Source: Oscillospiraceae bacterium
Lineage (GTDB): Bacteria; Bacillota; Clostridia; Oscillospirales; Ruminococcaceae
Direction of reading: 5' to 3'
NCBI GenBank assembly: GCA_029098085.1
Contig: JAQXNQ010000340.1
Span: 1-6,059 of the forward strand
Length of the DNA: 6,059 bases
The notes under the pieces are model-generated. The model made no database searches and was not told the origin of the DNA. It saw only the letters and a list, made by a program, of their open reading frames with translations. Both the position numbers and the translations under genes were made by a program. Positions within the stretch are counted from its first letter, which is position 1, and every line of letters starts with the position of its first letter. Positions 1 to 5,755 of the stretch are shown piece after piece.

Positions 1-1
1 T

Positions 2-1699
2 GTGAAGGACATTCTGACCATCACCAAACGGCTGGTCACCGGTGTGTGGGAAGGAAGAGACGAGAAGATGCAGCTGGGAGAGCTGGAGATCGCCTACAAG
101 GCCAGCCGCTCCGGCATGGTCCGCTCCGACTACTGCTACAATCCGGACAAGCTGAAGCAGGAAAGCCTGCCGTCATCGCTGGAAGCCCTGAAGGATCTGT
201 TCAAACCCGGCACCCTGAAAAAGGACGGCTGCTGTCTGGATTACCTCCTCTTTGAGCCGGAGATCGAGCCGGGAAAGAAATACCCGCTGGTGCTGTATCT
301 CCACGGCGCCGGAGAGCGAAACGGCGAGCTGTGGCGGACGCTGGCCAATCCGGGCGGCACTTCCTTTGCTTCTCCCGCCTGGCAGGAGAAGCATCCCTGC
401 TATGTGTTGACGCCCCAGTGTCCGCCCAATCGTTGGTGGACGGACGATGACCTGATGGAGGTGCTGATGCACGGCGTCCGGTCGCTGCCCCACCTTTACC
501 CCATCGACCCCAACCGGGTTTATGTGACCGGCCTGTCCATGGGCGGCATGGGCACCTGGGCGCTGATTTCCCGGTATCCCAGGTACTTTGCAGCGGCCAT
601 GCCAGTCTGCGGCGCCGGGGATCCCTTTGCGGTGAAGGCGGCGAAGAATGTGCCGGTCTGGGCCTTCCACGCACAGAACGATCCGGTGGTGCCGATGAAC
701 GGCGTCAGTGACAACCCCAGTTTCCCCGGCCTGTACGGCACCAGTCTCATGGTGACGGCGCTGCGGTCTGCCGGAAACCCCAATGTCCGTCTGACCAGCT
801 ATTCCAAAGAGGAAATGGAGGGGTGGCATCTGAACGGCCACGCTGCCTGGGTGCCGGCTTATCTGGATTACCTGGGGGAAGGGTCGAAGGAGTGGCTGTT
901 CAGCTTCAGCCGGGAGGACCGCTACGAGGTGCAGCTGCTGCGGCCCGGCGTCTGGAACATCGACGACTACGAGGGGGACTCCATGTATCTGGTGGAGGGC
1001 ACCGAAAAGGCCCTGCTCATCGACACCGGCTGGGGCAAAGGCGATCTGCTGGAGGTGGTGCACTCTCTGACCCGTCTGCCGGTGGAGCTGGCCGTCACCC
1101 ACGGTCACGGGGATCATATCTATCACGCTGATCTCTTTGACCGCTTCTATATGGCTGAGGCGGAAAAGGAGCTGCTGGCACAGCCCTTTATGGAGCAGAT
1201 GCTGGACGGCAGAAAGCTGGATCTTTCCCGGGCGGTGCCGGTCAAAGAGGGCGACCGGATCGACCTGGGCGGCGGCTATGAGATTGAGGTGCTGGCGCTG
1301 CCGGGGCATACGCCGGGAAGCGTCTGCTATGTGGACCGCAAGCGGGGGCTCTGCTTCTGCGGCGACACCCTGGGCGTCTGGATGCAGGTGCCCATGGCCT
1401 GCGACCTGTCGGTCTACCGGGAGAACCTGCTGCACTTTGCCGGTCAGATGATCAGCAGGGGCTATGAAACCTTCCCCTTCTTCAGCGGTCACCGGCAGCA
1501 GGAAGGCGGCAGCTATCCCTTTGATACCTATCAGCCCTTTTGCATGAAGCGGGTAACGGATCTGATCGATCTGATCGATCTGGTACTCCATGACGATGTG
1601 GACTACGAGCTGTTCAAGGGCATGACCTTCGGCGAGCCGGCCTATATTGCCCGGAAGGGTCTGGCCTCCATCGTCTTCGGCATGTCCAACCGGAAATAA
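2..1699 (+). CDS. Two-domain hydrolase: alpha/beta-hydrolase (esterase/peptidase-like) fused to metallo-beta-lactamase-fold hydrolase
   Basis: The frame runs from a GTG at the window edge to a TAA, giving 565 residues. The true start may lie upstream, since no ribosome binding site can be seen. Residues about 1-75 match nothing I recognise. Residues about 75-300 resemble the COG4099-type predicted peptidase/esterase family: an LYLHGAGERN oxyanion-loop region, the nucleophile elbow GLSMGG with Ser179, Asp227 in HAQNDPVVP, and His280 in NGHAAW complete a plausible catalytic triad. Residues about 310-565 form a metallo-beta-lactamase fold: THGHGDH gives His367, His369, Asp371 and His372; GHTPGS gives His436; CGDTLG gives Asp455; FSGH gives His497. 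This is a full two-metal ligand set of the glyoxalase II/COG0491 type. There is no signal peptide at the visible N-terminus, so it is probably cytoplasmic. The substrate is unknown; hydrolysis of esters, thioesters or lactones is the family-level inference. A terminator follows five bases after the stop, so it ends its transcription unit. Confidence 0.88.
   Translation: MKDILTITKRLVTGVWEGRDEKMQLGELEIAYKASRSGMVRSDYCYNPDKLKQESLPSSLEALKDLFKPGTLKKDGCCLDYLLFEPEIEPGKKYPLVLYLHGAGERNGELWRTLANPGGTSFASPAWQEKHPCYVLTPQCPPNRWWTDDDLMEVLMHGVRSLPHLYPIDPNRVYVTGLSMGGMGTWALISRYPRYFAAAMPVCGAGDPFAVKAAKNVPVWAFHAQNDPVVPMNGVSDNPSFPGLYGTSLMVTALRSAGNPNVRLTSYSKEEMEGWHLNGHAAWVPAYLDYLGEGSKEWLFSFSREDRYEVQLLRPGVWNIDDYEGDSMYLVEGTEKALLIDTGWGKGDLLEVVHSLTRLPVELAVTHGHGDHIYHADLFDRFYMAEAEKELLAQPFMEQMLDGRKLDLSRAVPVKEGDRIDLGGGYEIEVLALPGHTPGSVCYVDRKRGLCFCGDTLGVWMQVPMACDLSVYRENLLHFAGQMISRGYETFPFFSGHRQQEGGSYPFDTYQPFCMKRVTDLIDLIDLVLHDDVDYELFKGMTFGEPAYIARKGLASIVFGMSNRK
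1559..1582 (+). repeat. In-frame 9-bp tandem repeat, 2.7 copies
   Basis: GATCTGATC occurs twice in direct succession and is followed by GATCTG. It lies inside the hydrolase gene and encodes Asp-Leu-Ile, Asp-Leu-Ile, Asp-Leu-Val from residue 520, probably part of a helix near the C-terminus. The repeat is a whole number of codons, so loss or gain of a copy would not shift the frame. Confidence 0.6.
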
Positions 1700-1703
1700 A
1701 CAG

Positions 1704-1747
1704 AAGCGCCCGTCTCCCTCAGCCGGAGGCGGACGCTTTTGCCTTTT
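1704..1747 (+). terminator. Intrinsic terminator of the two-domain hydrolase gene
   Basis: The left arm 1704-1717 (AAGCGCCCGTCTCC) pairs with 1725-1738 over 14 positions, with one C-A mismatch and one G-U pair, around a 7-base loop. TTTTGCCTTTTT follows. It starts five bases after the TAA stop and separates the hydrolase from the sigma factor operon. Confidence 0.85.
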
Positions 1748-1792
1748 TCGGGCCAGATTTTGGGGAAATTTCCCTGCATAGAAAAAGTTTTC

Positions 1793-1821
1793 TTGCCAAA
1801 ACACACAAAAACTGGTAAAAT
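1793..1821 (+). promoter_or_regulatory. Putative housekeeping (sigma-A) promoter for the sigma/anti-sigma operon
   Basis: A TTGCCA -35 box (1793-1798) is separated by exactly 17 bases from a TAAAAT -10 box (1816-1821). TGG directly before the -10 gives an extended -10 (TGn). The surroundings are AT-rich in an otherwise GC-rich window. Transcription would start near 1828, giving a leader of about 60 bases before the sigma factor start codon. This is a match by eye, not an experimental assignment. Confidence 0.6.
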
Positions 1822-1841
1822 GAAAAAAGATTTTTCCCCCT

Positions 1842-1872
1842 GCAACTTTTTGGAAGGCTGAAGGGTACTAAT
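1842..1872 (+). promoter_or_regulatory. Putative ECF-type promoter, probably autoregulatory
   Basis: GCAACTTTT (1842-1850) carries the AAC core typical of ECF -35 elements, and GGTACTAAT (1864-1872) resembles ECF -10 elements of the CGTCTAA type. The gap from AACTT to the -10 block is 15 bases, in the usual ECF range. Transcription would start near 1878-1880, almost on the AAAGGAGG ribosome binding site, giving a very short leader. An ECF gene transcribed from its own promoter type is common, so autoregulation is inferred. Confidence 0.55.
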
Positions 1873-1891
1873 AGATGAAAGGAGGGGGGAC

Positions 1892-2401
1892 ATGGAACCG
1901 GCTTCATTGGCGCGCGATGAAACGCTGGACACCCTTCTGAACCGATACGGCGGCATGATTCTGCGGTTGGCCTTCTCCTGCCTGAAAAATCAGGCAGATG
2001 CGGAGGATGTGCTGCAGGACGTTTTCCTGAAGCTCATTGAGCGCAGGCCCTCCTTTGAAAGCGAGGAGCACCGCAAGGCCTGGCTGATCCGGGTTACCAT
2101 CAATCTCTGCCGCAATCGTCTTCGCTCCCCCTGGAACCGGCACAGAGACCTGGAAGAGGTCACCCTTTCTGCGGAAGAACCGGACTGGCAGGAAGGCAGC
2201 GAGGTACTGGATGCTGTGCTGGCGCTTCCGGAAAAATATCGGGAGGTTATCCATCTGTTTTATTATGAAGACTGCAGCGTGGCGGAAATCGCGAGGCTTC
2301 TCCATAAAAAGGAGCCCACTGTCCGGTCGCTGCTGTTTCGTGCCCGGGCAATACTGAAGAAAACTTTGAAAGGAGCGGTGGATCTTGAGGAAGAGCTATA
2401 A
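1892..2401 (+). CDS. ECF-family RNA polymerase sigma factor (sigma-70 family)
   Basis: The protein has 169 residues, normal for an ECF sigma factor with only regions 2 and 4. Region 2 spans about residues 15-78: the core-binding part includes the DAEDVLQDVFLKL motif at 36-48, followed by HRKAWLIRVTINLCRNRLRS, the typical -10 recognition segment. Region 4 spans about 104-158, starting at LDAVLALPEKYREVIHLFYY and containing a helix-turn-helix (VAEIARLLHKKEPTVRSLLFRAR) that would read the -35 element. The ATG is chosen because AAAGGAGG (1878-1885) lies six bases upstream. The next gene overlaps its 3' end by 17 bases and encodes a likely membrane anti-sigma partner, so the factor is probably held inactive until an envelope signal appears. 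Its regulon cannot be read from this window. Confidence 0.95.
   Translation: MEPASLARDETLDTLLNRYGGMILRLAFSCLKNQADAEDVLQDVFLKLIERRPSFESEEHRKAWLIRVTINLCRNRLRSPWNRHRDLEEVTLSAEEPDWQEGSEVLDAVLALPEKYREVIHLFYYEDCSVAEIARLLHKKEPTVRSLLFRARAILKKTLKGAVDLEEEL
2369..2375 (+). promoter_or_regulatory. Ribosome binding site deciding the TTG start of the anti-sigma gene
   Basis: AAAGGAG lies nine bases upstream of the TTG at 2385, inside the 3' end of the sigma factor gene. The alternative ATG at 2409 has no comparable site at a suitable distance, so TTG is preferred. Confidence 0.7.
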
Positions 2402-3398
2402 GTCGGCCATGGACAGACTCACCGTTTCCGATGCGCTGCGGCAGCGGGTGCTGGCTGCGGCTGAGGAAAAAGAGCGGGCCGTCCATGGCTTTGTCCCCCG
2501 CCGCTGGGTGAAACCGGTCTGCGGGGCGGCTGCCTGTCTGGCGCTGATGGGAGCGGCTGGCGTCTGGATGAATCTGTCCGGCATCGATACGGCGAATCTG
2601 TCGCAGAAGGCGGCCTCCTCGTCCGCAGCGACCAGCAGCACGGAGGCAGCGGGCTTTGCTGAAACGGCGGATTCCGCTTCGGCAGAATCCCGAAAGCAGA
2701 ATGAGGCGGCGGGCGAGGCGACAATGGAAGCCTGCCTGACGGGCGAAGAAGGCGCTGCGGAAAACGACGCCGAAGACACAAAGGGCAGCGATGCTTCGGA
2801 CGCGGCCACCTTTACGGCCCTTCCCATCGCCGGAGACGGGGAGAATGCGCTGACGGGAGAGATTTCATCTCAGTCGGGTGAAACGGACGGAGACACCGAA
2901 AATGGAAGCTCCGGAAGAATGGAGTCTGCCGACTCCTCTGACGGTTCGGAAGCTTCCGGGAAGACTTCTGAAGCGGGGGATGGTTCGGAGCGGGAAGAAG
3001 TTCCCTATATGGTTGGAATTCCCAATCCGGTGCTCTCCTGCGAGACGCGGGAGGAAGCTGCGGGGCTGCTGGGCTTTTCGCCGCTGATTCCGGAAAGCGT
3101 GCCGTCCGATGCGGAGATTTCAGTCATTGCCGGCAGTCTGCTGCAGCTCTGCTGGGAGCAGGACGGGGTTTCCTTTGTGTACCGGACGGCGGAAGGCAGC
3201 GATGACATCAGCGGCGATTGGAACAGCTATGAGACCTCGGAAACCGTTGAGGTTGCCGGACTGGCTGTGACCCTGAAGGGCAGCGGCGGGCTGGTTTCGC
3301 TGATGCTGTGGACCGAAAACGGTCAGTCCTTCAGCCTGTCCGCCGATCCCGGAACGGAGTGGAAAAAGCTGAAGACGCTCCTTGGATTTGCAGATTGA
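2385..3398 (+). CDS. Probable membrane anti-sigma factor with extracytoplasmic sensor-like domain
   Basis: This protein of 337 residues starts at TTG and overlaps the sigma gene by 17 bases, which suggests translational coupling. Residues 1-40 are a short charged cytoplasmic segment with a predicted helix (MDRLTVSDALRQRVLAAAEEKER). Residues about 44-64 form one hydrophobic membrane span rich in Ala, Gly and Leu, preceded by Arg-Arg and a Lys, which favours the N-terminus inside. Residues about 67-206 are a low-complexity linker rich in Ser, Ala, Glu, Gly, Asp and Thr with net acidic charge. Residues 207-337 look folded: IPNPVLSCETREEAAGLLGF, then SDDISGDWNSYETSETVEVAG, then alternating strand-like stretches to SFSLSADPG. 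This resembles the C-terminal (DUF4367-like) domains of clostridial anti-sigma proteins, recognised from memory. No HxxxCxxC zinc anti-sigma motif is present. The anti-sigma role rests mainly on gene order and topology. It could instead be a membrane protein that only depends on the sigma factor. Confidence 0.78.
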   Translation: MRKSYKSAMDRLTVSDALRQRVLAAAEEKERAVHGFVPRRWVKPVCGAAACLALMGAAGVWMNLSGIDTANLSQKAASSSAATSSTEAAGFAETADSASAESRKQNEAAGEATMEACLTGEEGAAENDAEDTKGSDASDAATFTALPIAGDGENALTGEISSQSGETDGDTENGSSGRMESADSSDGSEASGKTSEAGDGSEREEVPYMVGIPNPVLSCETREEAAGLLGFSPLIPESVPSDAEISVIAGSLLQLCWEQDGVSFVYRTAEGSDDISGDWNSYETSETVEVAGLAVTLKGSGGLVSLMLWTENGQSFSLSADPGTEWKKLKTLLGFAD

Positions 3399-3421
3399 GA
3401 AACAGCACGATAAAATGAAAG

Positions 3422-3458
3422 GGCTTTCCGACTGGTTCAAAGAGTCGGGAAGCCTTTT
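3422..3458 (+). terminator. Intrinsic terminator of the sigma/anti-sigma operon
   Basis: GGCTTTCCGACT (3422-3433) pairs with AGTCGGGAAGCC (3443-3454) over 12 positions with one wobble pair, around a 9-base loop. TTTT follows. On the opposite strand the hairpin is followed only by a mixed T-rich run (CCTTTCATTTTATC), so weak activity against transcripts from the other side is possible. Confidence 0.85.
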
Positions 3459-3500
3459 CAAATTGGCCATTGTGTATATCCTTTCCCTGCCTGACGCCTT

Positions 3501-3537
3501 AAAAACGCAGGGGACGGATCGTCCGATCCGCCCCCTG
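3501..3537 (-). terminator. Intrinsic terminator of the L-fucose operon
   Basis: Read on the minus strand, CAGGGGGCGGATC pairs with GATCCGTCCCCTG over 13 positions, one of them G-U, around a 4-base loop. CGTTTTT follows. On the plus strand the same hairpin has an A-C mismatch and no T-tract, so it is directional. It begins six bases after the FucA stop codon and closes the operon. Confidence 0.88.
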
Positions 3538-3543
3538 AAGGCC

Positions 3544-4227
3544 TTACTTGTTGTACTTCTTGTAGCCGGGATGCTTGCCGGTCACGTGATAGTAGTTCTC
3601 TCGCAGATCCAGCAGGGTGTCGATCTTGTCCCGGGGGATCTCCTGAGCGCCGCCCAGCAGATGAGCGGTCAGGCTGATCTTGGCGTAGAGCTCCAGGGTC
3701 TCCATCCGGTAGTAGGCGGTGATCAGGTCGCAGCCCACGGTCAGAGCGCCGTGGTTCTGCAGCAGCATCACATCATGCTCCTGCAGGTAGGGGGTGATGG
3801 CCTCGGGCACTTCCTCGGTGGAGGGGGTGCCGTAGGGGGTCAGGGGAATGGAGCCGACGGCGATGACGGTTTCGATCATCGAGTACTCGTCCATGCTCTT
3901 GCCGGCCACGGCATAACCGGTGGCTGTGGGGGGATGGGCATGCACGACGGCGCCCACATCGGGACGCTCTCTGTAGCAGCGCATATGCATCTTGATCTCG
4001 GAGGAGGGCTTGTAGCCGGGCAGACCGTCGATGACCTTGCCCTCGCTGTCGATCACCACCAGCTTTTCGGGGGTGATGAAGCTCTTGCTGATGCCGGTGG
4101 GGGTGGCAAGAAAATTGCCGTCGGGAAGCTTGACCGAGACGTTGCCGTCGTTGGCGGCGACCCAGCCCAGCTGCCACATTTTATGGCAGACGTCGCACAT
4201 CTGCTCGCGGATGTCCATATACTCCAT
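3544..4227 (-). CDS. fucA: L-fuculose-1-phosphate aldolase (class II aldolase/adducin family)
   Basis: This cytoplasmic zinc-dependent aldolase cleaves L-fuculose-1-phosphate to dihydroxyacetone phosphate and L-lactaldehyde. Its 227 residues are close to the usual family length of about 215-230. Visible family motifs are NDGNVS (26-31), TPTGISK (42-48) for phosphate binding, SSE with the catalytic Glu77, HAHPP with zinc ligands His96 and His98, and QNHG with the third ligand His159. The start at 4227 is chosen because AGAAGGA (4234-4240 on the minus strand) lies six bases upstream; the ATG three codons later is less well placed. It is the last gene of the fucose operon, 24 bases after fucU. 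By sequence alone, rhamnulose-1-phosphate aldolase or L-ribulose-5-phosphate 4-epimerase are related alternatives; the neighbours fucI, fucU and a fucosidase make FucA the best reading. Confidence 0.92.
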   Translation of the reverse strand: MEYMDIREQMCDVCHKMWQLGWVAANDGNVSVKLPDGNFLATPTGISKSFITPEKLVVIDSEGKVIDGLPGYKPSSEIKMHMRCYRERPDVGAVVHAHPPTATGYAVAGKSMDEYSMIETVIAVGSIPLTPYGTPSTEEVPEAITPYLQEHDVMLLQNHGALTVGCDLITAYYRMETLELYAKISLTAHLLGGAQEIPRDKIDTLLDLRENYYHVTGKHPGYKKYNK

Positions 4228-4251
4228 GTTGTTTCCTTCTTTCCTTATTGA

Positions 4252-4686
4252 TCAGACAACGCCCTTCTGCAGCATGATGTTGGCGTACAGGGCGGTCTCG
4301 CCGGTGGCAATGATGGCGTAGGCGGTTTTGGCCTCGTCATAGAAGGCGAAGCGCTCGATCTCGCCGATGGCCTCGCTGCCGCGGGCGTCGTGTTTGGCGA
4401 CGATTTCCTTATAAGTATCCCAGATGGGGGTCTCGACCGTGTCGCCGGGCATGACCTGCATCAGGCTCACGGGTTTTTCCACATAGGTGTCCAGCGGGAA
4501 AACCTGCAGGATGGCGTCCAGCAGCTCGGGCACGCCGTGGCCATCGCAGCGGATGACAATGGCGTTTTTGCCCATGGTTTCAGCAGGAAAATTGCCGTCG
4601 CCGATGACGATGCGGTCGCTGTGACCCATTTCACAGAGCACCTTCAGCAGCTCGGGTGAGAGAATGGGGGGGATCCCTTTCAGCAT
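4252..4686 (-). CDS. fucU: L-fucose mutarotase (RbsD/FucU family)
   Basis: The enzyme interconverts the alpha and beta anomers of L-fucose and so feeds the isomerase with its preferred form. The length of 144 residues fits the family (about 140). The N-terminal signature MLKGIPPILSPELLKVL is followed by GHSD with the conserved His22, then GDGNFP (29-34) and CDGHGVPELLDAIL (47-60). The C-terminal AYAIIATGE (122-130) holds the conserved tyrosine region (Tyr123) and leads to YANIMLQKGVV. This layout favours FucU over the ribose pyranase RbsD, and the operon context agrees. AAGGAGG at 4695-4701 on the minus strand lies eight bases before the ATG. The gene follows the fucosidase after 23 bases, so the two are almost certainly cotranscribed. 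Confidence 0.93.
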   Translation of the reverse strand: MLKGIPPILSPELLKVLCEMGHSDRIVIGDGNFPAETMGKNAIVIRCDGHGVPELLDAILQVFPLDTYVEKPVSLMQVMPGDTVETPIWDTYKEIVAKHDARGSEAIGEIERFAFYDEAKTAYAIIATGETALYANIMLQKGVV

Positions 4687-4709
4687 TGAAAAAACCTCCT
4701 TGGTTTGGG

Positions 4710-5672
4710 TCAGGGCTGTGCCAGCTCCCGGAGGATGGCTTCAGCCGGCGCAGGGATGCGGCCCAGCGCATCCGGGCCGATGTTCAGCAGGTAGTTGACG
4801 CCCCGGTCGTTCAGATGCCTGCGGATGGCGCGGACCTGATCGGCGGGTTTCCAGTTGTTGTCGAAGCTCTTGTAGCCCCAGGTGTCGTTGAGGGTGGTGG
4901 GGGATTCCACCAGCGCCTCGAGAAAATCCTGATCGGGGATTTCGTTGTCGCCCATGGAGCGATAATCGCCCAGCCCATTGCCGATCCGGGAATTGACCAG
5001 GCAATTGGGCTGATAGAACTTCACCATGTCGTACAGCTCCTGGCTCTGCTGCAGCGAGATGGTTCGGGGAGTGTCAAACCAGATCAGGCAGAGCGGGCCG
5101 TAGCCGGTGAGAATTTCCTTCAGCTGGGGCTTGACCTTCTTTTCAAGGTAACGGCTGTAATCCTTTTTGGAGGCGTCAGGAAAATCCCAGTCATTGGTCC
5201 AGCTGGTGGTGCCGCCCATGTTGGTGTGGCCGATGGTGTATCCACCGCCGTCCGGCTCGTGCCAGTCCAGATCCTGAGAATAGTAGAGGCCCAGCTTGAG
5301 ATCATACTTCGCGCAGGCGGCTGCCAGCTCGGCCAGCACATCCCGGTGAAAAGGCGTTGCGTCGTAGACATTGTAGGGGTCGACTTTGGAGTGATACAGG
5401 GCAAAGCCGTCATGATGCTTGGAGGTGACAACCAGATACTGCATGCCGCAGCCTTTGGCCAGCTTCACCCATTCCTCAGCGTCAAAGAGCACCGGGTTGA
5501 AGGCGGAGGCCAGCCGCTCGTATTCCTTCATGGGGATCCGGTATTCCGCCTGCAGCCATTCACCGATGTGCGGGGTACGCTGCCCCTTCCATTCGCCGGC
5601 AGGGAGAGCGTACAGTCCCCAATGGATCATCATGCCGAACTGTGCCTGTTTGAACCATTCCTTGCTGGTCAT
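4710..5672 (-). CDS. Alpha-L-fucosidase, GH29, probably intracellular
   Basis: This glycoside hydrolase removes terminal L-fucose from oligosaccharides with retention of configuration. Its 320 residues cover the GH29 catalytic barrel: FGMMIHWGLYALPAGEW (12-28) with the substrate-binding His17 and Trp18, VVTSKHHDGFALY (81-93) with His86 and His87, LGLYYSQDLDWHEPDGGG (127-144), and LIWFDTP (196-202), where Asp200 is the likely nucleophile. The acid/base residue varies in GH29; Glu244 or Glu256 are candidates only. NYLLNIGPDALGRIPAP (293-309) is the usual end of the barrel. There is no signal peptide or membrane anchor, so it would act in the cytoplasm on imported fucosylated sugars. The C-terminal beta-sandwich of longer GH29 enzymes (about 440 residues) is absent, yet the end looks natural. 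AAAGGAG (5682-5688, minus strand) lies nine bases before the ATG. Confidence 0.94.
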   Translation of the reverse strand: MTSKEWFKQAQFGMMIHWGLYALPAGEWKGQRTPHIGEWLQAEYRIPMKEYERLASAFNPVLFDAEEWVKLAKGCGMQYLVVTSKHHDGFALYHSKVDPYNVYDATPFHRDVLAELAAACAKYDLKLGLYYSQDLDWHEPDGGGYTIGHTNMGGTTSWTNDWDFPDASKKDYSRYLEKKVKPQLKEILTGYGPLCLIWFDTPRTISLQQSQELYDMVKFYQPNCLVNSRIGNGLGDYRSMGDNEIPDQDFLEALVESPTTLNDTWGYKSFDNNWKPADQVRAIRRHLNDRGVNYLLNIGPDALGRIPAPAEAILRELAQP

Positions 5673-5709
5673 GATAGAGGACTCCTTTCAGGTTAGAAAA
5701 GCAAAGCGG

Positions 5710-5739
5710 GCCGTCCGAACCCCTGCGGATCCGGACGGC
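5710..5739 (-). other. Hairpin between fucI and the fucosidase gene (possible attenuator or mRNA-processing element)
   Basis: GCCGTCCG and CGGACGGC form a perfect 8-bp GC-rich stem with a 14-base loop in the 83-base gap. On the minus strand it is followed by CCGCTTTGCTTTTCTAACC, a broken T-rich stretch rather than a clean T-tract. It could be a leaky terminator that lowers expression of the downstream genes, or a stabilising hairpin at the 3' end of the fucI message. The stem is seen directly; its function is inferred. Confidence 0.45.
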
Positions 5740-5755
5740 GTGGCTGAACAGATGC

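Noticed and set aside
173..1804. Open frame of 543 codons on the minus strand opposite the two-domain hydrolase
   Set aside because: It lies antisense to a gene with clear catalytic motifs, shows no recognisable domain, and is explained by high-GC codon bias that leaves few stops on the other strand.
1842..1891. Riboswitch or leader RNA before the sigma factor gene
   Set aside because: The leader is short and AT-rich with no conserved core or stable fold recognised by eye; the promoter reading explains the sequence better.
2396..2827. Minus-strand frames opposite the anti-sigma linker
   Set aside because: Their Ala/Ser/Pro-rich composition mirrors the low-complexity linker on the plus strand; nothing supports translation.
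3382..4251. Open frame of 289 codons on the plus strand opposite fucA
   Set aside because: It is rich in Gly, Val, His and Asp as expected from reading a biased gene backwards, and it runs through both terminators. FucA motifs on the minus strand are unambiguous.
4656..5696. Open frame of 346 codons on the plus strand opposite the fucosidase
   Set aside because: It is the antisense shadow of a GH29 gene with a complete set of family motifs, and no ribosome binding site or domain was seen.
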